Of a stretch of DNA of 64,000 nt, positions 51,984 to 61,726 are shown in pieces. Below the pieces are notes generated by a model. That model was not told the DNA's origin. It was given only the letters and a program-made list of their open reading frames with translations, and made no database searches. The first letter of the stretch is position 1; each line of letters begins with the position of its first letter. The DNA comes from Alphaproteobacteria bacterium UBA7691 (GTDB lineage: Bacteria > Pseudomonadota > Alphaproteobacteria > Ferrovibrionales > Ferrovibrionaceae), in the NCBI GenBank assembly GCA_002482765.1, contig DLGP01000071.1:82961-146960 (forward strand). Direction: 5' to 3'. The translations under genes were made by a program, and so were the position numbers.

Positions 51984-53635
51984 GCAGCGCCGTTGGCACT
52001 AACAATGTGATGTCCGGCATCCGCCGCCAGTTGATGTGGAACCGGCTGATCTCGGTGGTGGAGGAATTGGCGCAGACGCTGATCCGCACTGCGTTTTCCA
52101 CCTCCACCCGCGAAGCCGGCGATCTGGCGGCCGGCGTGTTCAGCCCGGATGGCCGCATGATGGCGCAGGCCATCACCGGCACACCCGGCCATATCAATTC
52201 CATGGCCATGGCGGTGGGGCATTTCATCAAGGAATACCCGGTCAACACCATGCAGCCGGGTGATGTGTTCATCACCAACGATCCCTGGCTCGCCAGCGGC
52301 CATCTCAACGATTTCACCGTTGTCTCGCCGGCGCATCTCGATGGCCGCGTGGTGGCGATGTTTGCCGCCACGGTGCATGTGGTGGATATCGGCGGCCTGG
52401 GGGTTGGCACCGAGGCGCGCGATGTGCACCAGGAGGGGCTGTATGTGCCGATCATGCCGCTGGCGCGCGCTGGCCGCATTGACGAAACCCTGCTGCGCAT
52501 GATCCGCGCCAATGTGCGCGAACCGATGCAGGTGGAAGGCGATCTGCATTCGCTGATCGTCAGCAACCAGGGCGGCATCGACCGGCTGCTGGAAATGATG
52601 CACGAATTCGGCCAGACCGACCTTGGCGAACTGGCCGATTATATCTTCACCACCTCGCGCCAGGCGATGCTGAAGGCGATCCGCGAATTGCCGCGCGGCC
52701 GCTATGAAAACCGCATGACCATCGACGGCTTCGACAATCCGGTGGATATCGTGGTGGCCGCCACCATCGAGGATGATCGTATCCTGATCGATTTCGATGG
52801 CACGTCGTCGCTGTCGCAGGCCGGCATCAATGTGCCGAAATGCTATACCGATGCCTATACCAGCTTCGGCGTGCGCTGTGTCGTCGGGCCGCGTATCCCC
52901 AATAATGCCGGCTCGCTGGAACTGGTGCAGGTGGTGGCGCCGGAAGGCTGCATCCTCAACGCGCCCTATCCAGCGCCGGTGGCGGCGCGCCATATGATCG
53001 GCCAGATGCTGCCGGATGCCGTGCTGGGGTGTCTGTTCCAGGCCGCACCGGAGCGCGTGCCGGCGGAAGGGGCTTCCTGCCTGTGGAATATCCGTGTTGC
53101 CGGTGGCCCGGAAACCGCTGGCCTGGCGCCGGAATTGCGCCGCAACAGCCGCCGCTTCGCCATCACCACTTTCAATGCCGGCGGCGCCGGGGCGCGGCCG
53201 ATATCGGATGGCCTCTCGGCCACATCCTTTCCGGCCGGCGTGCGGAATGTGCCGCTTGAAATTGTTGAAACCATGACCCCGCTGGTATTCTGGCGCAAGG
53301 AGCTGCGCGAGAATTCCGGCGGCGCCGGCAAATGGCGCGGTGGCGATGGCCAGATCATCGAACTGGCGCATGCTGCCGGCGAGCCGTTTATGCTCAACGC
53401 CACTTTTGAGCGGGTGGACAATCCGGCGCGTGGCCGTGCCGGTGGTGCGCCGGGTGCAGCCGGTGTGGTGCGGCTGGCTTCGGGGCCGAAGCTGAAAGCC
53501 AAGGGGCGCCAGATGGTGCCGGCGGGTGATCGGCTGATTGTTGAGATGCCGGGCGGCGGCGGTTATGGCCAGGTTGCCGAACGCACGCCAGAGATGCGCC
53601 AGCGCGACAAGGCCGAGGGCCGCCTCGGCACCTGA
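51980..53635 (+). CDS. hyuB: Hydantoinase/oxoprolinase-type subunit B (HyuB), copy 2
   Basis: A 551-residue paralogue of the HyuB at 29829: QLMWNRLISVVEELAQTLIRTAFSTSTREAGDLAAGVF, GDVFITNDPWLASGHLNDFTVVSP, VVDIGGLG and VEMPGGGGYGQV near the end. It overlaps hyuA by 4 bases (ATGA) and is the last gene of the long tctCBA operon. Confidence 0.92.
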   Translation: MSSAVGTNNVMSGIRRQLMWNRLISVVEELAQTLIRTAFSTSTREAGDLAAGVFSPDGRMMAQAITGTPGHINSMAMAVGHFIKEYPVNTMQPGDVFITNDPWLASGHLNDFTVVSPAHLDGRVVAMFAATVHVVDIGGLGVGTEARDVHQEGLYVPIMPLARAGRIDETLLRMIRANVREPMQVEGDLHSLIVSNQGGIDRLLEMMHEFGQTDLGELADYIFTTSRQAMLKAIRELPRGRYENRMTIDGFDNPVDIVVAATIEDDRILIDFDGTSSLSQAGINVPKCYTDAYTSFGVRCVVGPRIPNNAGSLELVQVVAPEGCILNAPYPAPVAARHMIGQMLPDAVLGCLFQAAPERVPAEGASCLWNIRVAGGPETAGLAPELRRNSRRFAITTFNAGGAGARPISDGLSATSFPAGVRNVPLEIVETMTPLVFWRKELRENSGGAGKWRGGDGQIIELAHAAGEPFMLNATFERVDNPARGRAGGAPGAAGVVRLASGPKLKAKGRQMVPAGDRLIVEMPGGGGYGQVAERTPEMRQRDKAEGRLGT

Positions 53636-53652
53636 CCCAGCACGGCTTTTGC

Positions 53653-53691
53653 TATAGGATCGTTGCCCACAACCGATGTGGGAGGCGATCC
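53653..53691 (+). promoter_or_regulatory. Putative promoter and 5' hairpin before edd
   Basis: TATAGG (53653-53658) may be a -10, starting transcripts near 53665. CCCAC (53666-53670) pairs with GTGGG (53678-53682), and GGATCG (53657-53662) with CGATCC (53686-53691). The ribosome-binding site GGGAGG overlaps the right arm, so the structure could reduce translation, or the palindrome could be an operator. Confidence 0.4.
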
Positions 53692-53692
53692 G

Positions 53693-55516
53693 ATGGCTTT
53701 TGCTGGGCATGGAGAGGGAGCGCTGCATCCGGTGGTTTTTGAAGTCACCGAACGGATCCGGCAACGCAGCCGCGCTGGTCGGCAGGCTTATCTGGCGCAG
53801 ATTGAGGCCGCCATCGCTGCCGGCCCGGCCCGGCCCCGGCTTGGCTGTGCCAATCTGGCACATGCCTTCGCGGCTTGTGACGATGCCGGCAAGGCCGGCC
53901 TGCGTGGCGATGCCGTGAGCATCGGCATTGTCACCGCCTATAACGACATGCTGTCGGCGCATCAGCCGCTGGAGCGTTTTCCGGCTTTGATCCGCGCCGC
54001 GGCGGCAGCGGCCGGCGCGGTGGCGCAGGTGGCGGGCGGTGTGCCGGCGATGTGCGATGGCATCACCCAGGGTGAGCCGGGCATGGAATTGTCGCTGTTC
54101 AGCCGCGATGTGATTGCGCTATCCACTGCCGTCGCGCTGTCGCATAACAGCTTCGATGCCGCGCTCTGCCTGGGTGTCTGCGACAAGATCGTGCCTGGCC
54201 TGTTGATCGGCGCCAGCCGTTTCGGCCATCTGCCTTGTCTCTTTGTGCCCGCCGGGCCGATGCCGTCCGGCCTGTCCAACACCGAGAAATCACGGCTGCG
54301 GCAATTGGCCGCCGAAGGCAAGCTGGATCGCGCCGGCCTGCTCGATGCCGAGGCGAAAGCCTATCACGCGCCGGGCACCTGCACCTTCTACGGCACCGCC
54401 AATTCAAACCAGATGCTGATGGAGATCATGGGCCTGCATCTGCCCGGCGCCAGTTTTGTCAACCCCAACACACCACTGCGTGATGCCCTGACCCAGGCGG
54501 CGGTGCAGCGCGTGGTGGCGCTGGCCGGCGCAGAAGCCTTGCCGCTGGGTCATCTGCTGGATGAGCGCAGCTATGTCAACGCCATTATCGGCCTGCTCGC
54601 CACCGGCGGTTCCACCAACCACACCCTGCATCTGCTGGCGATGGCGGCGGCCATCGGCATCACGCTGACCTGGCAGGATTTCAGCGATCTCTCTGCTGTG
54701 GTGCCGCTGCTGGCGCGCATCTACCCCAATGGCACAGCCGATGTGAATGCCTTCCAGGCCGCCGGCGGCATGCCGGTGCTGATCGGTTTCCTGCTTGATG
54801 CCGGCCTGCTGCATGATGATGTGCAAACCGTGGCCGGCCCCGGCATGGCGCGTTATCGCCAGCGGCCATTGCTGGATGCTGCTGGCAAACTTGCCTGGCA
54901 TGACATGGCAGCCATCAGCCTGGACCGCGATGTGTTGCGGCCGGTGGCTGAAGCCTTTGCCGCAGATGGCGGCCTCAAGCTGCTGGATGGCAATCTCGGC
55001 CGCGCTGTGATCAAGGTTTCGGCGGTCAAGCCGCAGCATCGTTTGGTGGAAGCGTCAGCGCGGATTTTTGAGGATCAGGCCGAATTCCAGGCCGCTTTTG
55101 CGCGCGGTGAACTGGAGCAGGATTTTATTGCCGTGCTGCGGTTCCAGGGGCCGCAGGCCAACGGCATGCCTGAATTGCACAAGCTGACGCCGCCGCTCGG
55201 CGTGCTACAGGATCGTGGCTATCATGTTGCATTGGTCACCGATGGCCGCATGTCGGGCGCATCAGGCAAGGTGCCGGCGGCAATCCATGTCACCCCGGAA
55301 GCCACTGCCGGCGGCATGCTGGCACGGCTGCGCGATGGCGACAGGCTGCGCCTGGATGCGGAAACCGGCCAATTGGAGGTTTTGCTCACTGATGCCGAAC
55401 TGGCTTCACGCCAGCCGGCTTCCTGCCCGCCATCGCCCGGTGGCACGGGCCGCGAAATGTTCGGCCTGTTTCGCCGTTCTGTCGGCAGTGCGGAAACTGG
55501 CGCCAGTATTTTTTAG
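53693..55516 (+). CDS. edd: 6-phosphogluconate dehydratase (Edd)
   Basis: A 607-residue IlvD/Edd-family [4Fe-4S] dehydratase that makes 2-keto-3-deoxy-6-phosphogluconate in the Entner-Doudoroff pathway. [53 protein letters not shown] holds cluster cysteines, and [18 protein letters not shown] a further one. [13 protein letters not shown] and [19 protein letters not shown] are family marks; length favours Edd over IlvD. No eda gene is nearby, so it stands alone. The last 4 bases overlap the convergent metallo-hydrolase gene. Confidence 0.93.
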   Translation: MAFAGHGEGALHPVVFEVTERIRQRSRAGRQAYLAQIEAAIAAGPARPRLGCANLAHAFAACDDAGKAGLRGDAVSIGIVTAYNDMLSAHQPLERFPALIRAAAAAAGAVAQVAGGVPAMCDGITQGEPGMELSLFSRDVIALSTAVALSHNSFDAALCLGVCDKIVPGLLIGASRFGHLPCLFVPAGPMPSGLSNTEKSRLRQLAAEGKLDRAGLLDAEAKAYHAPGTCTFYGTANSNQMLMEIMGLHLPGASFVNPNTPLRDALTQAAVQRVVALAGAEALPLGHLLDERSYVNAIIGLLATGGSTNHTLHLLAMAAAIGITLTWQDFSDLSAVVPLLARIYPNGTADVNAFQAAGGMPVLIGFLLDAGLLHDDVQTVAGPGMARYRQRPLLDAAGKLAWHDMAAISLDRDVLRPVAEAFAADGGLKLLDGNLGRAVIKVSAVKPQHRLVEASARIFEDQAEFQAAFARGELEQDFIAVLRFQGPQANGMPELHKLTPPLGVLQDRGYHVALVTDGRMSGASGKVPAAIHVTPEATAGGMLARLRDGDRLRLDAETGQLEVLLTDAELASRQPASCPPSPGGTGREMFGLFRRSVGSAETGASIF

Positions 55517-57120
55517 CCGGCTTTGCCGAGCACCCGGTGCATCTTGCGCAACAGCCGGCGCCGTTCGGCGTCGCTGCCGGCATTCCGTAATTGCTGCTGC
55601 ACCTGTAGCATCAACTGGGCATAATCGTTATGCCAGTCATGGCCGCTGATCGCCTCGGCTTCGGCATAGCGATCCAGCCGCTTCGGCCGTGGCGTTGCTT
55701 TCAGCAGGCGCGGATGTTTGTCGGATAGCGTGTAGCATTCATCCAGCTTGGGTGCGGTGACATGCGGCGCGTCATTGCCCCAGGCGGCGATGGCGGCGCG
55801 CAGGGCGGCAATGGCATCCGGCTCGCCATGGGTCAGCAGCAGGCCGCGCCGCACCGGCAGCCGGTCGCGCAGCCAGTCCAGCAATTCGTCATGATCGGCA
55901 TGGCCGGAATAGACTTCCAGCTTGCGGATGCGGGCGCGCACCTGCACTTCGTCGCCCTGGATGCGCACCGGATTGACACCCTGCTCCAGCAGCGCACCCA
56001 ACGTGCCGGTGGCCTGATAACCGATCAGCAGGATGGTGGCATTGGCGCGCCACAGGTTGTTTTTCAGATGGTGCCGGATGCGGCCGGCTTCGCACATGCC
56101 GGAAGCCGAAATGATGATGGCGCCGCCGGTCACCTGCTCGATCTGCATACTCTCCTGCACACTGCCGGTGAAATGCAGGCTGCCGCCCTGAAACGGCTGT
56201 TTGGTGTCGGTCTGCACACCATTCGGCTTGTGCAGGTATTTGGCAAACACGCTGGTGATCCGCGTAGCCAAGGGTGAGTCAACAAAGATCGGCACGCGCT
56301 TGATGGCGCCTTCGGCAATCAGCTTGGTCAGGTCGGCCAGCAATTCCTGCGTCCGCTCCACGGCAAAGGCCGGGATCACCAGATTGCCGCCATTGGTCAG
56401 CGCGGCATTCACTTCATCGGCTAATTTTGCGCGGCGCTCGGCATCGTTCAGCTTCGGGCGTGGCCGGCCGCCATAGGTTGATTCCATCACCACAATATCA
56501 AGGCCCTGGGGCGCGGCGGCGATTGCCTGCAATGCCTTGTGTTCCGGGCCGATATCGCCAGAGAATAACAGGCGCAAGCTCTCGCCGCCGCTTTCCGCTT
56601 CCAGCTCAATGGAAGCCGCGCCAAGGAGATGGCCGGCATTCCAGAAACGGGCGCGCAGGCCCGGCACCACATCGAACCAGGCACCATAATCCCGTGGCAT
56701 CAGCAGGCGCAGGCTGTCCTGCGCATCCTGCTCGGTATAGATCGGCAGCACGATGCCAAGGCCACGGCGCTGGTTGCGGCGGTTCAGCCGCTCCACTTCC
56801 ATTTCCTGGATGCCGCCGGAATCGGGCAGCATGAATTGCAGCAGGTCGGCGGTGCCCGGTGTGGTGTAGATCGGGCCGTCATAGCCGGCCTTGGCCAGTT
56901 TCGGCACCAGGCCGCTATGATCGGTATGGGCATGGGTCAGCAGCACGGCGCCGATATGGCGCGGATCAAACGGCCAGGCATTGTAGTTGAGCTGCTTCAG
57001 GGTCTTGTCGCCTTGGAACATGCCACAATCGATCAGCACGCTTTGCTCGCCCACTTCAAGCCGATAGCAGGAACCGGTGACCGTGCCCGCGGCGCCGTGG
57101 AAGCTGAGATTGATCGTCAT
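55513..57120 (-). CDS. Beta-CASP metallo-beta-lactamase-fold RNase-like protein
   Basis: A 535-residue protein of the metallo-beta-lactamase plus beta-CASP type, typical of RNA-processing nucleases. The N-terminal [11 protein letters not shown] and [14 protein letters not shown] (HxHxDH) bind the metals; [12 protein letters not shown] and [17 protein letters not shown] mark the beta-CASP domain; [15 protein letters not shown] supplies the final histidines. A C-terminal 60-residue helical extension is present. It is first followed on the minus strand by nothing else; the AMP phosphorylase-like gene lies 3 bases upstream and is probably co-transcribed. Confidence 0.85.
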   Translation of the reverse strand: MTINLSFHGAAGTVTGSCYRLEVGEQSVLIDCGMFQGDKTLKQLNYNAWPFDPRHIGAVLLTHAHTDHSGLVPKLAKAGYDGPIYTTPGTADLLQFMLPDSGGIQEMEVERLNRRNQRRGLGIVLPIYTEQDAQDSLRLLMPRDYGAWFDVVPGLRARFWNAGHLLGAASIELEAESGGESLRLLFSGDIGPEHKALQAIAAAPQGLDIVVMESTYGGRPRPKLNDAERRAKLADEVNAALTNGGNLVIPAFAVERTQELLADLTKLIAEGAIKRVPIFVDSPLATRITSVFAKYLHKPNGVQTDTKQPFQGGSLHFTGSVQESMQIEQVTGGAIIISASGMCEAGRIRHHLKNNLWRANATILLIGYQATGTLGALLEQGVNPVRIQGDEVQVRARIRKLEVYSGHADHDELLDWLRDRLPVRRGLLLTHGEPDAIAALRAAIAAWGNDAPHVTAPKLDECYTLSDKHPRLLKATPRPKRLDRYAEAEAISGHDWHNDYAQLMLQVQQQLRNAGSDAERRRLLRKMHRVLGKAG

Positions 57121-57123
57121 GAC

Positions 57124-58644
57124 TTATGCTCCATGGCCTGGCATGCCGTTGATCGTAAAGCCGCTATCCTGCATTGCCAGTTCGGCGGCAAAACCCAGAT
57201 CGGCGTCAAGCCCGGCATGGATGCGATATAGCGGCTCGCCCTGGCGCACCGGATCGCCGATTTTTTTCAGCAGGTCAACACCGGCATCCTTGAAGGCCGG
57301 AGCACCAGCCATGCGGGCAACACGGGCGATGCGCAGGCAGTCGATGCCGTTCACCAGGCCACTATGCTGCGCGGCCACCTCGTGGCATTTGCTGCTGGCC
57401 GCCGGAATGATGCCGTCCGGGCCGAGATTCGACCCTTGTGCCTCAATGATCCGCTCCATCGCCTGCAAGCCGGCACCACTTTCCAGCAGGGCGCGGGCGC
57501 GATGGATGCCCTGGCCACCCTTCACGGCTTCGTCGGCTTCGATCAAGGCGCCGGCCAACAGCAAAGCGCGTTCGCGCAGATCGGCCGGCGCCATCGGCTC
57601 ATTGCGCAACACCGCCATCACATCGCGCGCTTCCAGCACCGGGCCGATGCCGCGCCCAATCGGCTGGCTGCCATCGGTGAGGCGGATATCCAGCGACAGG
57701 CCGATCTTGCCGCCGACATATTCAAATAATTTCCGCAGCCGCACGGCATCATTCTGGCTGCGCACCTTGGCGCTTGGCCCCACGGGTATGTCCAGCACCA
57801 GATGGCGCGAGCCGGCGGTGAGTTTTTTTGACAGGATGGAAGCCACCATCTGCTCGCGGGTATCGATGCCCAATGGCCGCTCCACGGTGATCATCACATC
57901 ATCGGCCGGCGAAAGATTGACCCGACCGCCCCAAACCAGGCAGCCGCCGATGCGATCAACGATGGCGCGCATTTCCTCGGTGCTGATATCCACGCGCGCC
58001 AGAACTTCCATTGTATCGGCAGTGCCGGCCGGCGAGGTGATGGCGCGTGATGAGGTTTTCGGAATTGTCAGGCCATGTGCCATCACCAGCGGCACCACGA
58101 TCATTGAGGTGCGATTGCCGGGAATGCCGCCGATGCAATGCTTGTCCACCACCAGCCGGTCGCCCCAATCCAGCCGCTGGCCCACATTGGCCATGGCCCG
58201 GGTCAGGCGCAGCACCTCTTCCACCGTCATGAAGCCGGCGCAGCCAACCAGAAAGGCAGCCACTTCCATCTTGCTGTAGCGCGAGGCGGCGATATCGCAG
58301 ATCACGGCGGTATATTCGGCGTCATCAAGCTCGTGGCCCTCGATCTTGCGGCGCAAGGCATCCAGGCTTTCCACCGGCTTGGGATGGGCGATGCGCACGC
58401 GGCTCTCCGGCAGCAGGCCAAAGACACGGAAGGCTTCCTCGGAAAGCCCAAGCTCGTCCGGTGCCAGCAGGGCGGCATCGTCAACGATATTGATTGTGGC
58501 CAATAGGCAGCTGCCGCCCGCTGCGCGCACTTCGATCTTGCCCAGAGCCTGGAATTCATCCACGCGATAATGCGGGCAGGCACGGCTGAGATAGGCGATG
58601 CTTTCGCGGTGAGTGTCGATGGCGATGCGTTTCAGTTTCAACAT
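57124..58644 (-). CDS. AMP phosphorylase-like (thymidine phosphorylase family) protein
   Basis: A 506-residue protein. DRLVVDKHCIGGIPGNRTSMIVVP and GLTIPKTSSRAITSPAGTADTMEVLARVDIS match archaeal AMP phosphorylase (which yields adenine and ribose-1,5-bisphosphate) better than classical thymidine phosphorylase, and the N-terminal 90 residues are the extension seen in that subfamily. The start at 58644 (MLKLKRIAIDTHRE) is the best fit; an upstream in-frame start at 58686 adds 14 residues. It is divergent from the PRPP synthetase-like gene. No ribose-1,5-bisphosphate isomerase or RuBisCO gene lies in the window. Confidence 0.85.
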   Translation of the reverse strand: MLKLKRIAIDTHRESIAYLSRACPHYRVDEFQALGKIEVRAAGGSCLLATINIVDDAALLAPDELGLSEEAFRVFGLLPESRVRIAHPKPVESLDALRRKIEGHELDDAEYTAVICDIAASRYSKMEVAAFLVGCAGFMTVEEVLRLTRAMANVGQRLDWGDRLVVDKHCIGGIPGNRTSMIVVPLVMAHGLTIPKTSSRAITSPAGTADTMEVLARVDISTEEMRAIVDRIGGCLVWGGRVNLSPADDVMITVERPLGIDTREQMVASILSKKLTAGSRHLVLDIPVGPSAKVRSQNDAVRLRKLFEYVGGKIGLSLDIRLTDGSQPIGRGIGPVLEARDVMAVLRNEPMAPADLRERALLLAGALIEADEAVKGGQGIHRARALLESGAGLQAMERIIEAQGSNLGPDGIIPAASSKCHEVAAQHSGLVNGIDCLRIARVARMAGAPAFKDAGVDLLKKIGDPVRQGEPLYRIHAGLDADLGFAAELAMQDSGFTINGMPGHGA

Positions 58645-58749
58645 GCGGGATTCATTGTATGATATCTGTTTCTCACCCCAGCCCAACTTAACCCTGCCGG
58701 ATCATCAGCGCCAGGGTGCCGCCGCGACCGGATGATTGCGAGAGACACT

Positions 58750-59619
58750 ATGCGATTACTGTTCCCGATGCCCGGCAACGAAGCGCTGGCCGCCGATCTG
58801 GCCCGGCTTGGCGGCCACAGGCTTGGCCGCATCGAAACCCGCCGCTTTCCCGATGGCGAAAGCTATCTGCGGCTGCTGGATGATGTGGTTGGGCTTGATG
58901 TTGAGCTGGTTGCTTCGCTGGCCCGGCCCGATGCGGATTTTCTGGCGCTGATCTTTGCGGCCGATACGGCGCGTGATCTGGGCGCGGTATCTGTCGGGCT
59001 GATCGCGCCTTATCTGGCCTATATGCGGCAGGATAGCCGGTTCAAGCCGGGTGAGGCGATTTCGTCGCGCAGCTTTGCCCGGTTGCTGTCATCCAGTTTT
59101 GACCGGCTGCTCACCATCGATCCGCATTTGCATCGCTATCCGGCTTTGGCTGCGCTTTACACCATGCCGGCGCAGGCGTTGCAGGCGGCGCCGTTGCTGG
59201 CGGACTGGATCGCCGCTGAAGTGGCAACACCGCTGCTGGTCGGGCCGGATGCGGAAAGTGAGCAATGGGTTGCCGCCGTGGCAGCGCGGGCCGGCGCGCC
59301 GCATATGGTGTTGCAAAAAGTCCGCCATGGTGATCGCAATGTGGAAATAACCATGCCCGATCTTTCGGCCTGGCGCGGGCACCAACCGGTGCTGGTGGAT
59401 GACATCGCCTCTTCCGGCCGCACCTTGATTGAGGCGGCGCAGTTGCTCACCGGGCAGGGCCTGCCTAGGCCGGTCTGTGCCGTGGTGCATGCGCTGTTTG
59501 CCGAGGATGCCTATGCGCAATTGCAGGTGGCCGCCAGCCGCATCGTCTCTTGCGACACGGTGCGGCATCCAAGCAATGCCATTCCTGTGGCAGCTCTGCT
59601 GGCGGCGGCGTTGCGCTAA
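58750..59619 (+). CDS. Ribose-phosphate pyrophosphokinase-like protein
   Basis: A 289-residue PRPP synthetase-family protein. RRFPDGESYLRLL, PYLAYMRQDSRFKPGEAISSRSFARLL and TIDPHLHR are family motifs, and VLVDDIASSGRTLIEAA is the PRPP loop. It is shorter than housekeeping PrsA (about 310-320) and lies next to an AMP phosphorylase-like gene, which suggests a salvage role. GAGAGA precedes the ATG at 58750. The last 4 bases overlap the convergent cobA gene. Confidence 0.85.
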   Translation: MRLLFPMPGNEALAADLARLGGHRLGRIETRRFPDGESYLRLLDDVVGLDVELVASLARPDADFLALIFAADTARDLGAVSVGLIAPYLAYMRQDSRFKPGEAISSRSFARLLSSSFDRLLTIDPHLHRYPALAALYTMPAQALQAAPLLADWIAAEVATPLLVGPDAESEQWVAAVAARAGAPHMVLQKVRHGDRNVEITMPDLSAWRGHQPVLVDDIASSGRTLIEAAQLLTGQGLPRPVCAVVHALFAEDAYAQLQVAASRIVSCDTVRHPSNAIPVAALLAAALR

Positions 59620-60353
59620 CTCTTGATGGCACGGCCGATCAGCACCAGCACCGGGCCGGGCAGGTTGGCTTCGCGCAGGCGCTGCGGCAGATCGGCCAGG
59701 GTGCCATGCAGCACTAGCTGGCTCGGCAACGAAACATCCATCACCGCCACGGCCGGCGTATCGTCGGCCAGGCCCTTGCCGCGCAGCATCGCCGCCAGCG
59801 GTGCGAAACTGCTTTTGGCCATGTATACCACCGTGGTGGCGACAGGATCGGCCAGCGCCTGCCAGTCGAAATCCTGCGGCAGCGCGCCGGTGCGGTCATG
59901 CCCGGTGACAAATTGCAGCCGGCGGGCAAAGTCGCGATGCGTCAGCGACACCGAAAGCGCCGCGCCGGCCGCCTGGGCCGAGGTGACGCCGGGAATGATC
60001 TCCACCGTTATGCCGGCGGCTTTTGCGGCGGCAATCTCTTCGCCGGCCCGGCCGAAGATCAGCGGATCGCCACCCTTCAGCCGCAGCACATGGCGGCCGG
60101 CGCGGGCATGCTGCACCAGCAGGGCGTTGATATCCGTTTGCCGGATTGACGGGCCATGGCCTTTTTTGCCGACAAAAATCCGCTCAGCTTCCGGCGGCGC
60201 CAGCGCCAGGATGGCCGGTGAAACCAGGGCGTCATGCAGGATCACCTCGGCGCTTTGTATGGCGCGCAGGGCCTTCAGCGTCAGCAGATCGGGATCGCCC
60301 GGGCCGGCGCCGGCCAAGGTGATGCGGCCAAGTTTGTTTGCTTCAGCCAACAT
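59616..60353 (-). CDS. cobA: Uroporphyrinogen-III C-methyltransferase (CobA/SUMT)
   Basis: A 245-residue SAM-dependent enzyme that makes precorrin-2. ITLAGAGPGDPDLLTLKALRAIQSAEVILHDALVS is the N-terminal signature, VLRLKGGDPLIFGRAGEEI the second and PGVTSAQAAGAALSVSLTHRD the third. There is no CysG-type N-terminal dehydrogenase domain. The start at 60353 (MLAEANKLGR) is chosen because it gives the normal short N-terminus; it overlaps cobB by 11 bases. Confidence 0.95.
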   Translation of the reverse strand: MLAEANKLGRITLAGAGPGDPDLLTLKALRAIQSAEVILHDALVSPAILALAPPEAERIFVGKKGHGPSIRQTDINALLVQHARAGRHVLRLKGGDPLIFGRAGEEIAAAKAAGITVEIIPGVTSAQAAGAALSVSLTHRDFARRLQFVTGHDRTGALPQDFDWQALADPVATTVVYMAKSSFAPLAAMLRGKGLADDTPAVAVMDVSLPSQLVLHGTLADLPQRLREANLPGPVLVLIGRAIKS

Positions 60354-61665
60354 CAAGCGCCACCGCATGAAAGAAACTGCCGCTGACCTGGCCCAGCCTT
60401 TGCCCAACCGGGCCCAGTGCTGTGCCATTGGCATCCCAGGCCTGGCCCAGCGGCGCAGCTTCGCCCATCTGCTGGATCGTGGCATAGTGGAATTCATGGC
60501 CGCGCAGCAGCGTGCCGGCCCGGCCAATCGGCGCATCGGCGGCCAGCCTGATGGCGCGATAGCCCAGATGCAGCTTGCGTTTGGCAAAGGAAGTCACCAG
60601 CGGCAGCAAACCGGCCATCGGCCAGGCTTGGCCATCGGCGGCAATGATCGCCTCGCCCAAGGCCATGTAGCCGCCGCATTCGCCATGCACCGGGCGGGTT
60701 TCAGCAAAATGCCGCAGACCGGCAAGGAAGCCGGCATTGCTGCTTAAACGCCCGGCATGCAATTCGGGATAGCCGCCCGGCAGCCAGCAGCAATCCGCCG
60801 CTGCGTCGGGTGCCTGATCGGCCAGCGGCGAGAAGGGCAGGATTTCCGCACCCAGCCGACGCCACAGGGTCAGCAGATGCGGATAGGCAAAGGAAAAGGC
60901 CACATCATTGGCAAAGGCGATGCGCTGGCCCGGCGGTGGCAGCGCCACGATGCCGGCATCGCTTGCCGGCAGGGCCAGCTTTGCCGTTGCCGCCAGCACG
61001 GCATCCAGGTCAATCGCCTGTTCGATGGCTTCGGCCAGCGCCTCCACAATGCGCGCCGCCTCCGGCAGTTCATCCGCCTGCACCAGGCCAAGATGGCGTT
61101 CCGGCAGAGCCGGCACGCCGCCGCGAAGCAGGCCGCCGAAAACCGGCAACCCGGCCTGCGCCAGGCCACGTTGCGCCAGATTGCGGTGGCGTTCGCTGGC
61201 CAGGTTGCTCAGCACCACGCCGGCCACCTGGATGCCCGGATCAAACTGGCTGAAACCCAGCGCCACCGCCCCGGCGGATTGCGCCTGGCCGCTGGTATCC
61301 AGCACCAGCAGCACCGGCAGGCCAAAACGGCGCGCGATATCGGCCGAGGCGCCGTTGCCGGCTGCGCCCGGCTGCGCCACGCCGTCAAACAGCCCCATCG
61401 AGGCTTCCACCAGCACCAGATCAACACCATCGCGGGTGCCTTGCGCCAGATGCGCGTCCAGCAGCGCCGGCGCCATGCACCAGCTATCCAGGTTCAGGCT
61501 GACATGGCCGGTGGCAACCCGATGGAATACCGGATCGATATAATCCGGGCCACATTTGAAGCCGGCCACGCGCAGGCCGCGCTTGGCAAAGGCGCGCAGC
61601 AGGCCCAGGGTCAGCGTGGTCTTGCCCGAGCCGGAGCGTGGCGCCGCTATCATCAGACCACGCAT
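60343..61665 (-). CDS. cobB: Cobyrinic acid a,c-diamide synthase family protein (CobB/CbiA)
   Basis: A 440-residue ATP- and glutamine-dependent amidase that amidates the a and c carboxylates of (hydrogeno)byrinate. The ATPase half has IAAPRSGSGKTTLTLGLLRAF (P-loop), GFKCGPDYIDPVFH and VEASMGLFDG. The glutaminase half has PGGYPELHAGRLSSN, HGECGGYMALG with the catalytic Cys, and GHEFHYAT. The start at 61665 puts the P-loop at residue 9, as in the family. It is divergent from cbiD. Confidence 0.95.
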   Translation of the reverse strand: MRGLMIAAPRSGSGKTTLTLGLLRAFAKRGLRVAGFKCGPDYIDPVFHRVATGHVSLNLDSWCMAPALLDAHLAQGTRDGVDLVLVEASMGLFDGVAQPGAAGNGASADIARRFGLPVLLVLDTSGQAQSAGAVALGFSQFDPGIQVAGVVLSNLASERHRNLAQRGLAQAGLPVFGGLLRGGVPALPERHLGLVQADELPEAARIVEALAEAIEQAIDLDAVLAATAKLALPASDAGIVALPPPGQRIAFANDVAFSFAYPHLLTLWRRLGAEILPFSPLADQAPDAAADCCWLPGGYPELHAGRLSSNAGFLAGLRHFAETRPVHGECGGYMALGEAIIAADGQAWPMAGLLPLVTSFAKRKLHLGYRAIRLAADAPIGRAGTLLRGHEFHYATIQQMGEAAPLGQAWDANGTALGPVGQRLGQVSGSFFHAVALDVG

Positions 61666-61726
61666 GCTATCAGTCCCGGCATCGGCGCCTCGCTTCACAT
61701 CCGGCTTTGCGGTAAAACCCGGCATC

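Noticed and set aside
51944..53962. A 672-codon open frame on the minus strand opposite hyuB copy 2
   Set aside because: Antisense shadow with the same biased composition; hyuB on the plus strand is unambiguous.
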